Source of the DNA: Ulva prolifera
Taxonomy: Eukaryota; Chlorophyta; Ulvophyceae; Ulvales; Ulvaceae
Length of the DNA stretch: 64,000 nucleotides
Reading direction: 5' to 3'
NCBI GenBank assembly: GCA_023078555.1
Contig: CM041197.1
Coordinates: 12,369,967 to 12,433,966, forward strand
Each line of letters begins with the position of its first letter. Positions within the stretch are counted from its first letter, which is position 1. The notes below the pieces were generated by a model. The model was not told where the DNA came from and made no database searches. It saw nothing but the letters and a program-made list of their open reading frames with translations. Positions 52,825 to 64,000 of this stretch are shown here, one piece after another. Made by a program: the position numbers and the translations under genes.

Positions 52825-52984
52825 GTGGGCACTGTAATCTGGATGCGGAAAACGATCGAATCATCAAAATCTGAGCATGCAGTGCTGTTCGGAACATGTA
52901 TAAATGCTAGAAGAGACCAGCTCCTTCGTTTCTGTGACAGATGTATGAGGCTACGGAGCATGCGTGTGCTGCTGAGGTGCACCT
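52825..52984 (+). repeat. Hybrid c/A monomer
   Basis: The unit has a type-c head and middle (tctggatgcgg, gtataaatg, agagaccagctccttcg) but changes to tttctgtgac, the A-type sequence, in place of tttccatgac. It is exactly 160 bp, so the switch kept register. The breakpoint lies in the shared cgttt just before the difference. It resembles the hybrid at 43,412 but with a breakpoint further 3'. Confidence 0.82.
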
Positions 52985-53824
52985 GTGGGCACTGTAAGTT
53001 GGATGCGGAAAACGATCGAATCATCAAAATCTGAGGATGCAGTGCTGTTCGGAACATGCATTAATGCTAGAATACTCCAGCTCCGTCGTTTCCATGACAG
53101 ATGTAAGAGGCTAAGGTGCGTGCGCGTCCTGATGAGGTGCACTTGTGCTGCTGAGGTGCACCTGTGGGCACTGTAATTTGGGTGCGGAAAACGATCGAAT
53201 CATTAAAATCTGAGCATGCAGTGCTGTTCGGAACATGCATAAATGCTAGAATACACCATTTCCGTCGTTTCTGTGACAGATGTATGAGGCTACGGAGCAT
53301 GCGTGTGCTGCTGAGGTGCACCTGTGGGCACTGTAAGTTGGATGCGGAAAACGATCGAATCATCAAAATCTGAGGATGCAGTGCTGTTCGGAACATGCAT
53401 TAATGCTAGAATACTCCAGCTCCGTCGTTTCCATGACAGATGTAAGAGGCTAAGGTGCGTGCGCGTCCTGCTGAGGTGCACTTGTGCTGCTGAGGTGCAC
53501 CTGTGGCACTGTAATTTGGGTGCGGAAAACGATCGAATCATCAAATCTAGAGCATGCAGTGCTGTTCGGACAATGCATAAATGCTAGAATACACCGTTTC
53601 CGTCGTTTCTGTGACAGATGTATGAGGCTACGGAGCATGCGTGTGCTGCTGAGGTGCACCTGTGGGCACTGTAATTTGGATGCGGAAAACGAATCGATCA
53701 TCAAAATCTGAGCATGCAGTGCTGTTCGGAACATGTAGTAAATGCTAGAAGAGACCAGCTTCCTTCGTTTCCATGACAGATGTATGAGGCTACGGAAGCA
53801 TGCGTGTGCTGCTGAGGTGCACCT

Positions 53825-54005
53825 GTGGGCACTGTAATTTGGATGCGGAAAACGATCGAATCATCAAAAATCTGAGCATGCGGTGCTGTGTCGGAACATG
53901 CATAAATGCTAGAATACACCATTTCCGTCGTTTCCGTGACAGATGTAAGAGGCTAAGGTGCGTGCGCGTCCTGATGAGGTGCACTAGTGCTGCTGAGGTG
54001 CACCT
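53825..54005 (+). repeat. Hybrid A-tail monomer with long end, reciprocal of type j
   Basis: The middle and tail are A-like (gagcatgcggtg, acaccatttccg), followed by tttccgtgac and then the long-form end taagaggctaagg with the 19-bp duplication and actagtg. All other A-tail copies I checked have the short end. This is the form expected as the reciprocal product of the exchange that produced type j. Length is 181 bp, two more than a standard long unit, from caaaaatctg and gctgtgtcgg. The surrounding 400 bp are indel-rich, so an assembly chimera is a live alternative. Confidence 0.7.
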
Positions 54006-56940
54006 GTGGGCACTGTAATCTGGATGCGGAAAACGATCGAATCATCAAAATCTGAGCATGCAGTGCTGTTCGGAACATGTATAAATGCTAGAAGAGACCA
54101 GCTCCTTCGTTTCCATGACAGATGTATGAGGCTACGGAGCATGCGTGTGCTGCTGAGGTGCACCTGTGGGCACTGTAATTTGGGTGCGGAAAACGATCGA
54201 ATCATTAAATCTGAGCATGCAGTGCTGTTCGGAACATGCATAAATGCTAGAATACACCATTTCCGTCGTTTCTGTGACAGATGTATGAGGCTACGGAGCA
54301 TGCGTGTGCTGCTGAGGTGCACCTGTGGGCACTGTAAGTTGGATGCGGAAAACGATCGAATCATCAAAATCTGAGGATGCAGTGCTGTTCGGAACATGCA
54401 GTAATGCTAGATACTCCAGCTCCGTCGTTTCCATGACAGATGTAAGAGGCTAAGGTGCGTGCGCGTCCTGATGAGGTGCACTTGTGCTGCTGAGGTGCAC
54501 CTGTGGGCACTGTAATTTGGTGCGGAAACGATCGAATCATTAAAATCTGAGCATGCAGTGCTGTTCGGAACATGCATAAATGCTAGAATACACCATTTCC
54601 GTCGTTTCTGTGACAGATGTATGAGGCTACGGAGCATGCGTGTGCTGCTGAGGTGCACCTGTGGGCACTGTAAGTTGGATGCGGAAAACGATCGAATCAT
54701 CAAAATCTGAGGATGCAGTGCTGTTCGGAACATGCATTAATGCTAGAATACTCCAGCTCCGTCGTTTCCATGACAGATGTAAGAGGCTAAGGTGCGTGCG
54801 CGTCCTGCTGAGGTGCACTTGTGCTGCTGAGGTGCACCTGTGGGCACTGTAATTTGGGTGCGGAAAACGATCGAATCATCAAAATCTGAGCATGCAGTGC
54901 TGTTCGGAACATGCATAAATGCTAGAATACACCATTTCCGTCGTTTCTGTGACAGATGTATGAGGCTACGGAGCATGCGTGTGCTGCTGAGGTGCACCTG
55001 TGGGCACTGTAAGTTGGATGCGGAAAACGATCGAATCATCAAAATCTGAGGATGCAGTGCTGTTCGGAACATGCATTAATGCTAGAATACTCCAGCTCCG
55101 TCGTTTCCATGACAGATGTAAGAGGCTAAGGTGCGTGCGCGTCCTGATGAGGTGCACTTGTGCTGCTGAGGTGCACCTGTGGGCACTGTAATTTGGGTGC
55201 GGAAAACGATCGATCATCAAATCTGAGCATGCAGTGCTGTTCGGAACATGCAGAAATGCTAGAATACACCATTTCCGTCGTTTCTGTGACAGATGTATGA
55301 GGCTACGGAGCATGCGTGTGCTGCTGAGGTGCACCTGTGGGCACTGTAAGTTGGATGCGGAAAACGATCGAATCATCAAATCTGAGGATGCAGTGCTGTT
55401 CGGAACATGCATTAATGCTAGAATACTCCAGCTCCGTCGTTTCCATGACAGATGTAAGAGGCTAAGGTGCGTGCGCGTCCTGATGAGGTGCACTTGTGCT
55501 GCTGAGGTGCACCTGTGGGCACTGTAATTTGGGTGCGGAAAACGATCGAATCATTAAAATCTGAGCATGCAGTGCTGTTCGGAACATGCATAAATGCTAG
55601 AATACACCATTTCCGTCGTTTCTGTGACAGATGTATGAGGCTACGGAGCATGCGTGTGCTGCTGAGGTGCACCTGTGGGCACTGTAATTTGGATGCGGAA
55701 AACGATCGAATCATCAAAATCTGAGGATGCAGTGCTGTTCGGAACATGCATTAATGCTAGAATACTCCAGCTCCGTCGTTTCCATGACAGATGTAAGAGG
55801 CTAAGGTGCGTGCGCGTCCTGCTGAGGTGCACTTGTGCTGCTGAGGTGCACCTGTGGGCACTGTAATTTGGGTGCGGAAAACGATCGAATCATCAAAATC
55901 TGAGCATGCAGTGCTGTTCGGAACATGCATAAATGCTAGAATACACCATTTCCGTCGTTTCTGTGACAGATGTATGAGGCTACGGAGCATGCGTGTGCTG
56001 CTGAGGTGCACCTGTGGGCACTGTAATTTGGATGCGGAAAACGATCGAATCATCAAAATCTGAGCATGCAGTGCTGTTCGGAACATGCTATAAATGCTAG
56101 AAGACGACCAGCTCCGTCGTTTCCATGACAGATGTATGAGGCTACGGAGCATGCGTGTGCTGCTGAGGTGCACCTGTGGGCACTGTAATTTGGATGCGGA
56201 AAACGATCGAATCATCAAAATCTGAGCATGCGGTGCTGTTCGGAACATGCATAAATGCTAGAATACACCATTTCCGTCGTTTCTGTGACAGATGTATGAG
56301 GCTACGGAGCATGCGTGTGCTGCTGAGGTGCACCTGTGGGCACTGTAAGTTGGATGCGGAAAACGATCGAATCATCAAAATCTGAGGATGCAGTGCTGTT
56401 CGGAACATGCAGTAATGCTAGAATACTCCAGCTCCGTCGTTTCCATGACAGATGTAAGAGGCTAAGGTGCGTGCGCGTCCTGATGAGGTGCACTTGTGCT
56501 GCTGAGGTGCACCTGTGGGCACTGTAATTTGGGTGCGGAAAACGATCGAATCATCAAAATCTGAGCATGCAGTGCTGTTCGGAACATGCATAAATGCTAG
56601 AATACACCATTTCCGTCGTTTCTGTGACAGATGTATGAGGCTACGGAGCATGCGTGTGCTGCTGAGGTGCACCTGTGGGCACTGTAATTTGGATGCGGAA
56701 AACGATCGAATCATCAAAATCTGAGGATGCAGTGCTGTTCGGAACATGCATTAATGCTAGAATACTCCAGCTCCGTCGTTTCCATGACAGATGTAAGAGG
56801 CTAAGGTGCGTGCGCGTCCTGCTGAGGTGCACTTGTGCTGCTGAGGTGCACCTGTGGGCACTGTAATTTGGGTGCGGAAAACGATCGAATCATCAAAATC
56901 TGAGCATGCAGTGCTGTTCGGAACATGCATAAATGCTAGA

Positions 56941-57720
56941 ATACACCATTTCCGTCCGTTTCGTGACAGTGTATGAGCTACGGAGCATGCGTGTGCTGCT
57001 GAGGTGCACCTGTTGGCACTGTAATTTGGATGCGGAAAACGATCGAATCATCAAAATCTGAGGATGCAGTGCTGTTCGGAACATGCATTAATGCTAGAAT
57101 ACTCAGCTCCGTCGTTTCCATACAGATGTAAGAGGCTAAGGTGCGTGCGGTCCTGCTGGAGGTGACTTGTGCTGCTGAGGTGCACCTGTGGGCACTGTAA
57201 TTGGGTGCGGAAAAACGATCGAATCATCAAAATCTGTGCATGCAGTGCTTGTTCGGAAATGCATAAATGCTAGAATACCGTTTCCGTCGTTTCTGTGACA
57301 GATGTATGAGGTACGGAGCATGCGTGTGCTGCTGAGGTGGCACCTGTGGGCACTGTTAATTTGGATGCGGAAAACGATCGAATCATCAAATCTGAGCATG
57401 CAGTGCTGTTCGGAACATGTATAAATGCTAGAAGAGACCAGCTCCTTCGTTCCATGTGACAGATGTATGAGGGCTACGGAGCATGCGTGTGCTGCTGAGT
57501 GCACCTGTGGGCACTGTAAGTTGAATGCGGAAAACGATCGAATCATCAAAATCCTGAGGATGCAGTGCTGTTCCAGAACATGCATTAATGCTAGAATACT
57601 CCCAGCTCAGTCGTTTCATGACAGATGTAAGAGGCTAGGTGCTGTGCGCGTCCTGATGAGGATGCACTTGTGCTGCTGAGGTGCACCTGTGGGGCACTTG
57701 TAATCTGGGTGCGGAAAACG
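56941..57720 (+). repeat. Short indel-rich patch
   Basis: About five monomers carry dense one-base indels: ttccgtccgtttcgtgacagtg, ggtgacttg, atgcataaatg with a lost c, ctgttaattt, ggggcacttgtaatc and others. Clean sequence lies on both sides, and type order across the patch is compatible with the dimer pattern. The abrupt edges suggest an unpolished piece of consensus. Confidence 0.8.
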
Positions 57721-59189
57721 ATCGAATCATCAAAATCTGAGCATGCAGTGCTGTTCGGAACATGCAGTAATGCTAGAATACTCCAGCTCCGTCGTTTCCA
57801 TGACAGATGTAAGAGGCTAAGGTGCGTGCGCGTCCTGATGAGGTGCACTAGTGCTGCTGAGGTGCACCTGTGGGCACTGTAATCTGGATGCGGAAAACGA
57901 TCGAATCATCAAAATCTGAGCATGCAGTGCTGTTCGGAACATGTATAAATGCTAGAAGAGACCAGCTCCTTCGTTTCCATGACAGATGTATGAGGCTACG
58001 GAGCATGCGTGTGCTGCTGAGGTGCACCTGTGGGCACTGTAATTTGGATGCGGAAAACGATCGAATTCATCAAAATCTGAGCATGCGGTGCTGTTCGGAA
58101 CATGCATAAATGCTAGAATACACCATTTCCGTCGTTTCTGTGACAGATGTATGAGGCTACGGAGCATGCGTGTGCTGCTGAGGTGCACCTGTGGGCACTG
58201 TAAGTTGGATGCGGAAAACGATCGAATCATCAAAATCTGAGGATGCAGTGCTGTTCGGAACATGCAGTAATGCTAGAATACTCCAGCTCCGTCGTTTCCA
58301 TGACAGATGTAAGAGGCTAAGGTGCGTGCGCGTCCTGATGAGGTGCACTTGTGCTGCTGTGGTGCACCTGTGGGCACTGTAATTTGGGTGCGGAAAACGA
58401 TCGAATCATTAAAATCTGAGCATGCAGTGCTGTTCGGAACATGCAGAAATGCTAGAATACACCATTTCCGTCGTTTCTGTGACAGATGTATGAGGCTACG
58501 GAGCATGCGTGTGCTGCTGAGGTGCACCTGTGGGCACTGTAATTTGGATGCGGAAAACGATCGAATCATCAAAATCTGAGGATGCAGTGCTGTTCGGAAC
58601 ATGCATTAATGCTAGAATACTCCAGCTCCGTCGTTTCCATGACAGATGTAAGAGGCTAAGGTGCGTGCGCGTCCTGCTGAGGTGCACTTGTGCTGCTGAG
58701 GTGCACCTGTGGGCACTGTAATTTGGGTGCGCAAAACGATCGAATCATCAAAATCTGAGCATGCAGTGCTGTTCGGAACATGCATAAATGCTAGAATACA
58801 CCATTTCCGTCGTTTCTGTGACAGATGTATGAGGCTACGGAGCATGCGTGTGCTGCTGAGGTGCACCTGTGGGCACTGTAATTTGGGATGCGGAAAACGA
58901 TCGAATCATCAAAATCTGAGCATGCAGTGCTGTTCGGAACATGTATAAATGCTAGAAGAGACCAGCTCCTTCGTTTCCATGACAGATGTACGAGGCTACG
59001 GAGCATGCGTGTGCTGCTGAGGTGCACCTGTGGGCACTGTAATTTGGATGCGGAAAACGATCGAATCATCAAAATCTGAGCATGCGGTGCTGTTCGGAAC
59101 ATGCATAAATGCTAGAATACACCATTTCCGTCGTTTCTGTGACAGATGTATGAGGCTACGGAGCATGCGTGTGCTGCTGAGGTGCACCT
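57721..59189 (+). repeat. Clean 3' block with a 999-bp hexamer
   Basis: After the noisy patch the order is a long unit, c, f, then l v g w c f from 58,191 to 59,189 (999 bp). The v unit at 58,370 is preceded by gctgctgtggtgc instead of gctgctgaggtgc and carries cagaaatg. These two linked changes recur in later v units. A type c at 58,869-59,029 has one extra base (tttgggatgcgg) and gtacgagg. Confidence 0.8.
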
Positions 59190-62183
59190 GTGGGCACTGT
59201 AAGTTGGATGCGGAAAACGATCGAATCATCAAAATCTGAGGATGCAGTGCTGTTCGGAACATGCAGTAATGCTAGAATACTCCAGCTCCGTCGTTTCCAT
59301 GACAGATGTAAGAGGCTAAGGTGCGTGCGCGTCATGATGAGGTGCACTAGTGCTGCTGAGGTGCACCTGTGGGCACTGTAATCTGGATGCGGAAAACGAT
59401 CGAATCATCAAAATCTGAGCATGCAGTGCTGTTCGGAACATGTATAAATGCTAGAAGAGACCAGCTCCTTCGTTTCCATGACAGATGTATGAGGCTACGG
59501 AGCATGCGTGTGCTGCTGAGGTGCACCTGTGGGCACTGTAATTTGGATGCGGAAAACGATCGAGTCATCAAAATCTGAGCATGCGGTGCTGTTCGGAACA
59601 TGCATAAATGCTAGAATACACCATTTCCGTCGTTTCTGTGACAGATGTATGAGGCTACGGAGCATGCGTGTGCTGCTGAGGTGCACCTGTGGGCACTGTA
59701 ATTTGGATGCGGAAAACGATCGAATCATCAAAATCTGAGGATGCAGTGCTGTTCGGAACATGCATTAATGCTAGAATACTCCAGCTCCGTCGTTTCCATG
59801 ACAGATGTAAGAGGCTAAGGTGCGTGCGCGTCCTGATGAGGTGCACTTGTGCTGCTGTGGTGCACCTGTGGGCACTGTAATTTGGGTGCGGAAAACGATC
59901 GAATCATTAAAATCTGAGCATGCAGTGCTGTTCGGAACATGCAGAAATGCTAGAATACACCATTTCCGTCGTTTCTGTGACAGATGTATGAGGCTACGGA
60001 GCATGCGTGTGCTGCTGAGGTGCACCTGTGGGCACTGTAATTTGGATGCGGAAAACGATCGAATCGTCAAAATCTGAGGATGCAGTGCTGTTCGGAACAT
60101 GCATTAATGCTAGAATACTCCAGCTCCGTCGTTTCCATGACAGATGTAAGAGGCTAAGGTGCGTGCGCGTCCTGCTGAGGTGCACTTGTGCTGCTGAGGT
60201 GCACCTGTGGGCACTGTAATTTGGGTGCGGAAAACGATCGAATCATCAAAATCTAAGCATGCAGTGCTGTTCGGAACATGCATAAATGCTAGAATACACC
60301 ATTTCCGTCGTTTCTGTGACAGATGTATGAGGCTACGGAGCATGCGTGTGCTGCTGAGGTGCACCTGTGGGCACTGTAATTTGGGTGCGGAAAACGATCG
60401 AATCATCAAAATCTGAGCATGCAGTGCTGTTCGGAACATGTATAAATGCTAGAAGAGACCAGCTCCTTCGTTTCCATGACAGATGTATGAGGCTACGGAG
60501 CATGCGTGTGCTGCTGAGGTGCACCTGTGGGCACTGTAATTTGGATGCGGAAAACGATCGAATCATCAAAATCTGAGCATGCGGTGCTGTTCGGAACATG
60601 CATAAATGCTAGAATACACCATTTCCGTCGTTTCTGTGACAGATGTATGAGGCTACGGAGCATGCGTGTGCTGCTGAGGTGCACCTGTGGGCACTGTAAG
60701 TTGGATGCGGAAAACGATCGAATCATCAAAATCTGAGGATGCAGTGCTGTTCGGAACATGCAGTAATGCTAGAATACTCCAGCTCCGTCGTTTCCATGAC
60801 AGATGTAAGAGGCTAAGGTGCGTGCGCGTCCTGATGAGGTGCACTAGTGCTGCTGAGGTGCACCTGTGGGCACTGTAATCTGGATGCGGAAAACGATCGA
60901 ATCATCAAAATCTGAGCATGCAGTGCTGTTCGGAACATGTATAAATGCTAGAAGAGACCAGCTCCTTCGTTTCCATGACAGATGTATGAGGCTACGGAGC
61001 ATGCGTGTGCTGCTGAGGTGCACCTGTGGGCACTGTAATTTGGATGCGGAAAACGATCGAGTCATCAAAATCTGAGCATGCGGTGCTGTTCGGAACATGC
61101 ATAAATGCTAGAATACACCATTTCCGTCGTTTCTGTGACAGATGTATGAGGCTACGGAGCATGCGTGTGCTGCTGAGGTGCACCTGTGGGCACTGTAATT
61201 TGGATGCGGAAAACGATCGAATCATCAAAATCTGAGGATGCAGTGCTGTTCGGAACATGCATTAATGTTAGAATACTCCAGCTCCGTCGTTTCCATGACA
61301 GATGTAAGAGGCTAAGGTGCGTGCGCGTCCTGATGAGGTGCACTTGTGCTGCTGTGGTGCACCTGTGGGCACTGTAATTTGGGTGCGGAAAACGATCGAG
61401 TCATTAAAATCTGAGCATGCAGTGCTGTTCGGAACATGCAGAAATGCTAGAATACACCATTTCCGTCGTTTCTGTGACAGATGTATGAGGCTACGGAGCA
61501 TGCGTGTGCTGCTGAGGTGCACCTGTGGGCACTGTAATTTGGATGCGGAAAACGATCGAATCATCAAAATCTGAGGATGCAGTGCTGTTCGGAACATGCA
61601 TTAATGCTAGAATACTCCAGCTCCGTCGTTTCCATGACAGATGTAAGAGGCTAAGGTGCGTGCGCGTCCTGCTGAGGTGCACTTGTGCTGCTGAGGTGCA
61701 CCTGTGGGCACTGTAATTTGGGTGCGGAAAACGATCGAATCATCAAAATCTGAGGATGCAGTGCTGTTCGGAACATGCAGTAATGCTAGAATACTCCAGC
61801 TCCGTCGTTTCCATGACAGATGTAAGAGGCTAAGGTGCGTGCGCGTCCTGATGAGGTGCACTAGTGCTGCTGAGGTGCACCTGTGGGCACTGTAATCTGG
61901 ATGCGGAAAACGATCGAATCATCAAAATCTGAGCATGCAGTGCTGTTCGGAACATGTATAAATGCTAGAAGAGACCAGCTCCTTCGTTTCCATGACAGAT
62001 GTATGAGGCTACGGAGCATGCGTGTGCTGCTGAGGTGCACCTGTGGGCACTGTAATTTGGATGCGGAAAACGATCGAGTCATCAAATCTGAGCATGCGGT
62101 GCTGTTCGGAACATGCATAAATGCTAGAATACACCATTTCCGTCGTTTCTGTGACAGATGTATGAGGCTACGGAGCATGCGTG
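59190..62183 (+). repeat. 1,497-bp nonamer, two consecutive copies
   Basis: Copy one, 59,190-60,686, reads l c f g v g w c f. Copy two starts at 60,687 and its first six units repeat at exactly 1,497 bp (59,369/60,866, 59,529/61,026, 59,689/61,186, 59,868/61,365, 60,028/61,525). The seventh unit keeps the spacing (60,207/61,704) but in copy two changes from w to a b-like long monomer, so the order then diverges. Both copies share gatcgagtcatc in one f unit. Copy two adds gttaga near 61,267 and gatcgagtcatt near 61,396. Confidence 0.83.
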
Positions 62184-63199
62184 TGCTGCTGAGGTGCACC
62201 TGTGGGCACTGTAAGTTGGATGCGGAAAACGATCGAATCATCAAAATCTGAGGATGCAGTGCTGTTCGGAACATGCAGTAATGCTAGAATACTCCAGCTC
62301 CGTCGTTTCCATGACAGATGTAAGAGGCTAAGGTGCGTGCGCGTCCTGATGAGGTGCACTAGTGCTGCTGAGGTGCACCTGTGGGCACTGTAATCTGGAT
62401 GCGGAAAACGATCGAATCATCAAAATCTGAGCATGCAGTGCTGTTCGGAACATGTATAAATGCTAGAAGAGACCAGCTCCTTCGTTTCCATGACAGATGT
62501 ATGAGGCTACGGAGCATGCGTGTGCTGCTGAGGTGCACCTGTGGGCACTGTAATTTGGATGCGGAAAACGATCGAGTCATCAAAATCTGAGCATGCGGTG
62601 CTGTTCGGAACATGCATAAATGCTAGAATACACCATTTCCGTCGTTTCTGTGACAGATGTATGAGGCTACGGAGCATGCGTGTGCTGCTGAGGTGCACCT
62701 GTGGGCACTGTAAGTTGGATGCGGAAAACGATCGAATCATCAAAATCTGAGGATGCAGTGCTGTTCGGAACATGCAGTAATGCTAGAATACTCCAGCTCC
62801 GTCGTTTCCATGACAGATGTAAGAGGCTAAGGTGCGTGCGCGTCCTGATGAGGTGCACTAGTGCTGCTGAGGTGCACCTGTGGGCACTGTAATCTGGATG
62901 CGGAAAACGATCGAATCATCAAAATCTGAGCATGCAGTGCTGTTCGGAACATGTATAAATGCTAGAAGAGACCAGCTCCTTCGTTTCCATGACAGATGTA
63001 TGAGGCTACGGAGCATGCGTGTGCTGCTGAGGTGCACCTGTGGGCACTGTAATTTGGATGCGGAAAACGATCGAGTCATCAAAATCTGAGCATGCGGTGC
63101 TGTTCGGAACATGCATAAATGCTAGAATACACCATTTCCGTCGTTTCTGTGACAGATGTATGAGGCTACGGAGCATGCGTGTGCTGCTGAGGTGCACCT
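61883..63199 (+). repeat. 499-bp trimer c-f-l, two full copies and a partial third
   Basis: Trimers start at 61,883, 62,381 and 62,880. Each has type c, type f with gatcgagtcatc, and in the first two type l ending in actagtg. The first is 498 bp because its f unit reads caaatctg. The third is cut after f at 63,199, where a g unit follows. The trimer is also seen singly at 59,190 and 60,687 in the nonamer. Confidence 0.85.
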
Positions 63200-63877
63200 G
63201 TGGGCACTGTAATTTGGATGCGGAAAACGATCGAATCATCAAAATCTGAGGATGCAGTGCTGTTCGGAACATGCATTAATGTTAGAATACTCCAGCTCCG
63301 TCGTTTCCATGACAGATGTAAGAGGCTAAGGTGCGTGTGCGTCCTGATGAGGTGCACTTGTGCTGCTGTGGTGCACCTGTGGGCACTGTAATTTGGGTGC
63401 GGAAAACGATCGAGTCATTAAAATCTGAGCATGCAGTGCTGTTCGGAACATGCAGAAATGCTAGAATACACCATTTCCGTCGTTTCTGTGACAGATGTAT
63501 GAGGCTACGGAGCATGCGTGTGCTGCTGAGGTGCACCTGTGGGCACTGTAATTTGGATGCGGAAAACGATCGAATCATCAAAATCTGAGGATGCAGTGCT
63601 GTTCGGAACATGCATTAATGTTAGAATACTCCAGCTCCGTCGTTTCCATGACAGATGTAAGAGGCTAAGGTGCGTGTGCGTCCTGATGAGGTGCACTTGT
63701 GCTGCTGTGGTGCACCTGTGGGCACTGTAATTTGGGTGCGGAAAACGATCGAGTCATTAAAATCTGAGCATGCAGTGCTGTTCGGAACATGCAGAAATGC
63801 TAGAATACACCATTTCCGTCGTTTCTGTGACAGATGTATGAGGCTACGGAGCATGCGTGTGCTGCTGAGGTGCACCT
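63200..63877 (+). repeat. 339-bp dimer g-v in tandem with private variants
   Basis: Two 339-bp copies, 63,200-63,538 and 63,539-63,877, share an unusual set of linked variants: gttaga in place of gctaga, gcgtgtgcgtcc in place of gcgtgcgcgtcc, gctgctgtggtgc, gatcgagtcatt and cagaaatg. The combination of gttaga with gcgtgtgcg is found only here. The copies read as identical to me. Confidence 0.87.
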
Positions 63878-64000
63878 GTGGGCACTGTAATTTGGATAAG
63901 GAAAACGATCGAATCATCAAAATCTGAGGATGCAGTGCTGTTCGGAACATGCATTAATGCTAGAATACTCCAGCTCCGTCGTTTCCATGACAGATGTAAG
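63878..64000 (+). repeat. Partial monomer at the window end
   Basis: The last unit begins as a g-type long monomer (gaggatgcag, cattaatg, actccagctccg, ccatgacagatgtaag) and is cut by the window edge. It has a private change, ggataagg in place of ggatgcgg, at 63,898-63,899. The array clearly continues beyond the window. Confidence 0.9.

Larger units (their letters stand above)
51163..56940 (+). repeat. 3' subfamily, mixed dimers and longer blocks
   Basis: This is mostly clean satellite of types l, v, w, g, c and f. The dimer register continues between 52,985 and 55,854, interrupted by c and f units. Starts of a g-type long unit and a w unit at 55,675 and 55,854 recur exactly 1,000 bp later at 56,675 and 56,854, close to the 999-bp hexamer also seen at 58,191-59,189. 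Indels cluster at 53,500-53,950 (for example cgaatcgatc where cgatcgaatc is usual) and around 54,410-54,535. No other element is seen. Confidence 0.8.
1..64000 (+). repeat. Satellite DNA array, 160/179-bp monomers, head to tail
   Basis: The same unit recurs from the first base to the last, always with GTGGGCACTG on the + strand, so there are no inversions. Fixed landmarks in order are GTGGGCACTGTAA, a gcggaaaacgatcgaatc block, TGTTCGGAACA, atgctagaa, a variable tail, gacagatgta, and AGGTGCACCT at the boundary. Short units are 160 bp and long units 179 bp. The sizes are seen directly in successive starts, for example 10,085, 10,245, 10,424. I infer a eukaryotic heterochromatic satellite because the unit is close to nucleosome-repeat size and arranged in nested HORs. 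The window ends inside the array on both sides, so array length, flanks and chromosomal location are unknown. I do not recognise the family. Confidence 0.97.

Noticed and set aside
1-64000. CRISPR array
   Set aside because: Repeats are 160-179 bp and directly abut, with no unique spacers and no cas-like genes.
1-64000. rRNA, 5S or tRNA gene clusters with a similar tandem layout
   Set aside because: No unit contains tRNA arms, 5S control-box order or rRNA-like conserved sequence that I recognise, and the unit is too short for rDNA.
1-64000. Transposon or LTR insertions within the array
   Set aside because: No interruption longer than a few bases was seen apart from the n join, and there are no target-site duplications or terminal repeats.

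Overview
The whole 64-kb window is one uninterrupted, single-orientation tandem array of satellite DNA. I see no unique-sequence gene, RNA gene, transposon, telomere repeat or CRISPR array. Every stretch of 300 bases or more is made of monomers of one family, roughly 380 copies in all, starting at GTGGGCACTG and ending in the palindrome AGGTGCACCT. Two lengths alternate: a 160-bp short monomer and a 179-bp long monomer. The long form differs by a 19-bp internal direct duplication. Monomer GC is about 47.5% (76 of 160 bases in a typical short copy), with about eight CpG sites per short monomer, so CpG is not visibly depleted. The size, homogeneity and layered higher-order repeats (HORs) point to eukaryotic heterochromatin (pericentromeric, centromeric or subtelomeric). 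I do not recognise the family and cannot name the organism.

Legend used in the entries. Tails: A = acaccatttcc...ctgtgac; B = actccagctccg...ccatgac; C = agagaccagctcctt; D = aatccagctccg. Types: a (ggatgcgg head, gaggatgcag, A tail, short); b (cagtaatg, B tail, long, ends actagtg); c (tctggatg head, gtataaatg, C tail, short); d (D tail, long); e (gggtgcgg head, cattaaaat, A tail, short); f (gagcatgcggtg, A tail, short); g (cattaatg, B tail, long, ends acttgtg); h (e with ctgagac); i (aaatcgatcg; i1 = A tail short, i1M = i1 with gcatgcctgtg, i2 = B tail long); j (B tail but short); k (ggatacgg, gcgttgctg, A tail; k2 with B tail, short); l (aagttgg head, B tail, long); v and w (gggtgcgg head, gagcatgcag, A tail, with cattaaaat or catcaaaat).

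Layout. 1-7,200: same family but littered with one- and two-base indels. 7,201-13,892: clean, locally duplicated monomer blocks. 13,893-43,571: a very homogeneous domain of four large composite HOR units (7,981, 10,640, 6,928 and at least 4,130 bp) that share a 14-monomer opening and, in the first three, an 8-monomer closing block, with variable interiors built from a 2,853-bp sub-HOR. 43,572-49,640: indel-rich; the HOR order continues at first, then gives way to a second subfamily. A single n at 48,657 marks an out-of-phase join. 49,641-56,940: second subfamily (aagttgg heads), largely 339-bp long+short dimers. 56,941-57,720: short indel-rich patch. 57,721-64,000: clean second-subfamily HORs with 1,497-, 499- and 339-bp duplications carrying new variants (gatcgagtc, gttaga, cagaaatg).

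The many 60-240 aa open frames are by-products of the repeat and change whenever a monomer gains or loses a base. I annotate none of them as genes. The interest here is the array architecture: nested HORs, hybrid monomers including a reciprocal recombinant pair of forms, and the switch between two subfamilies.
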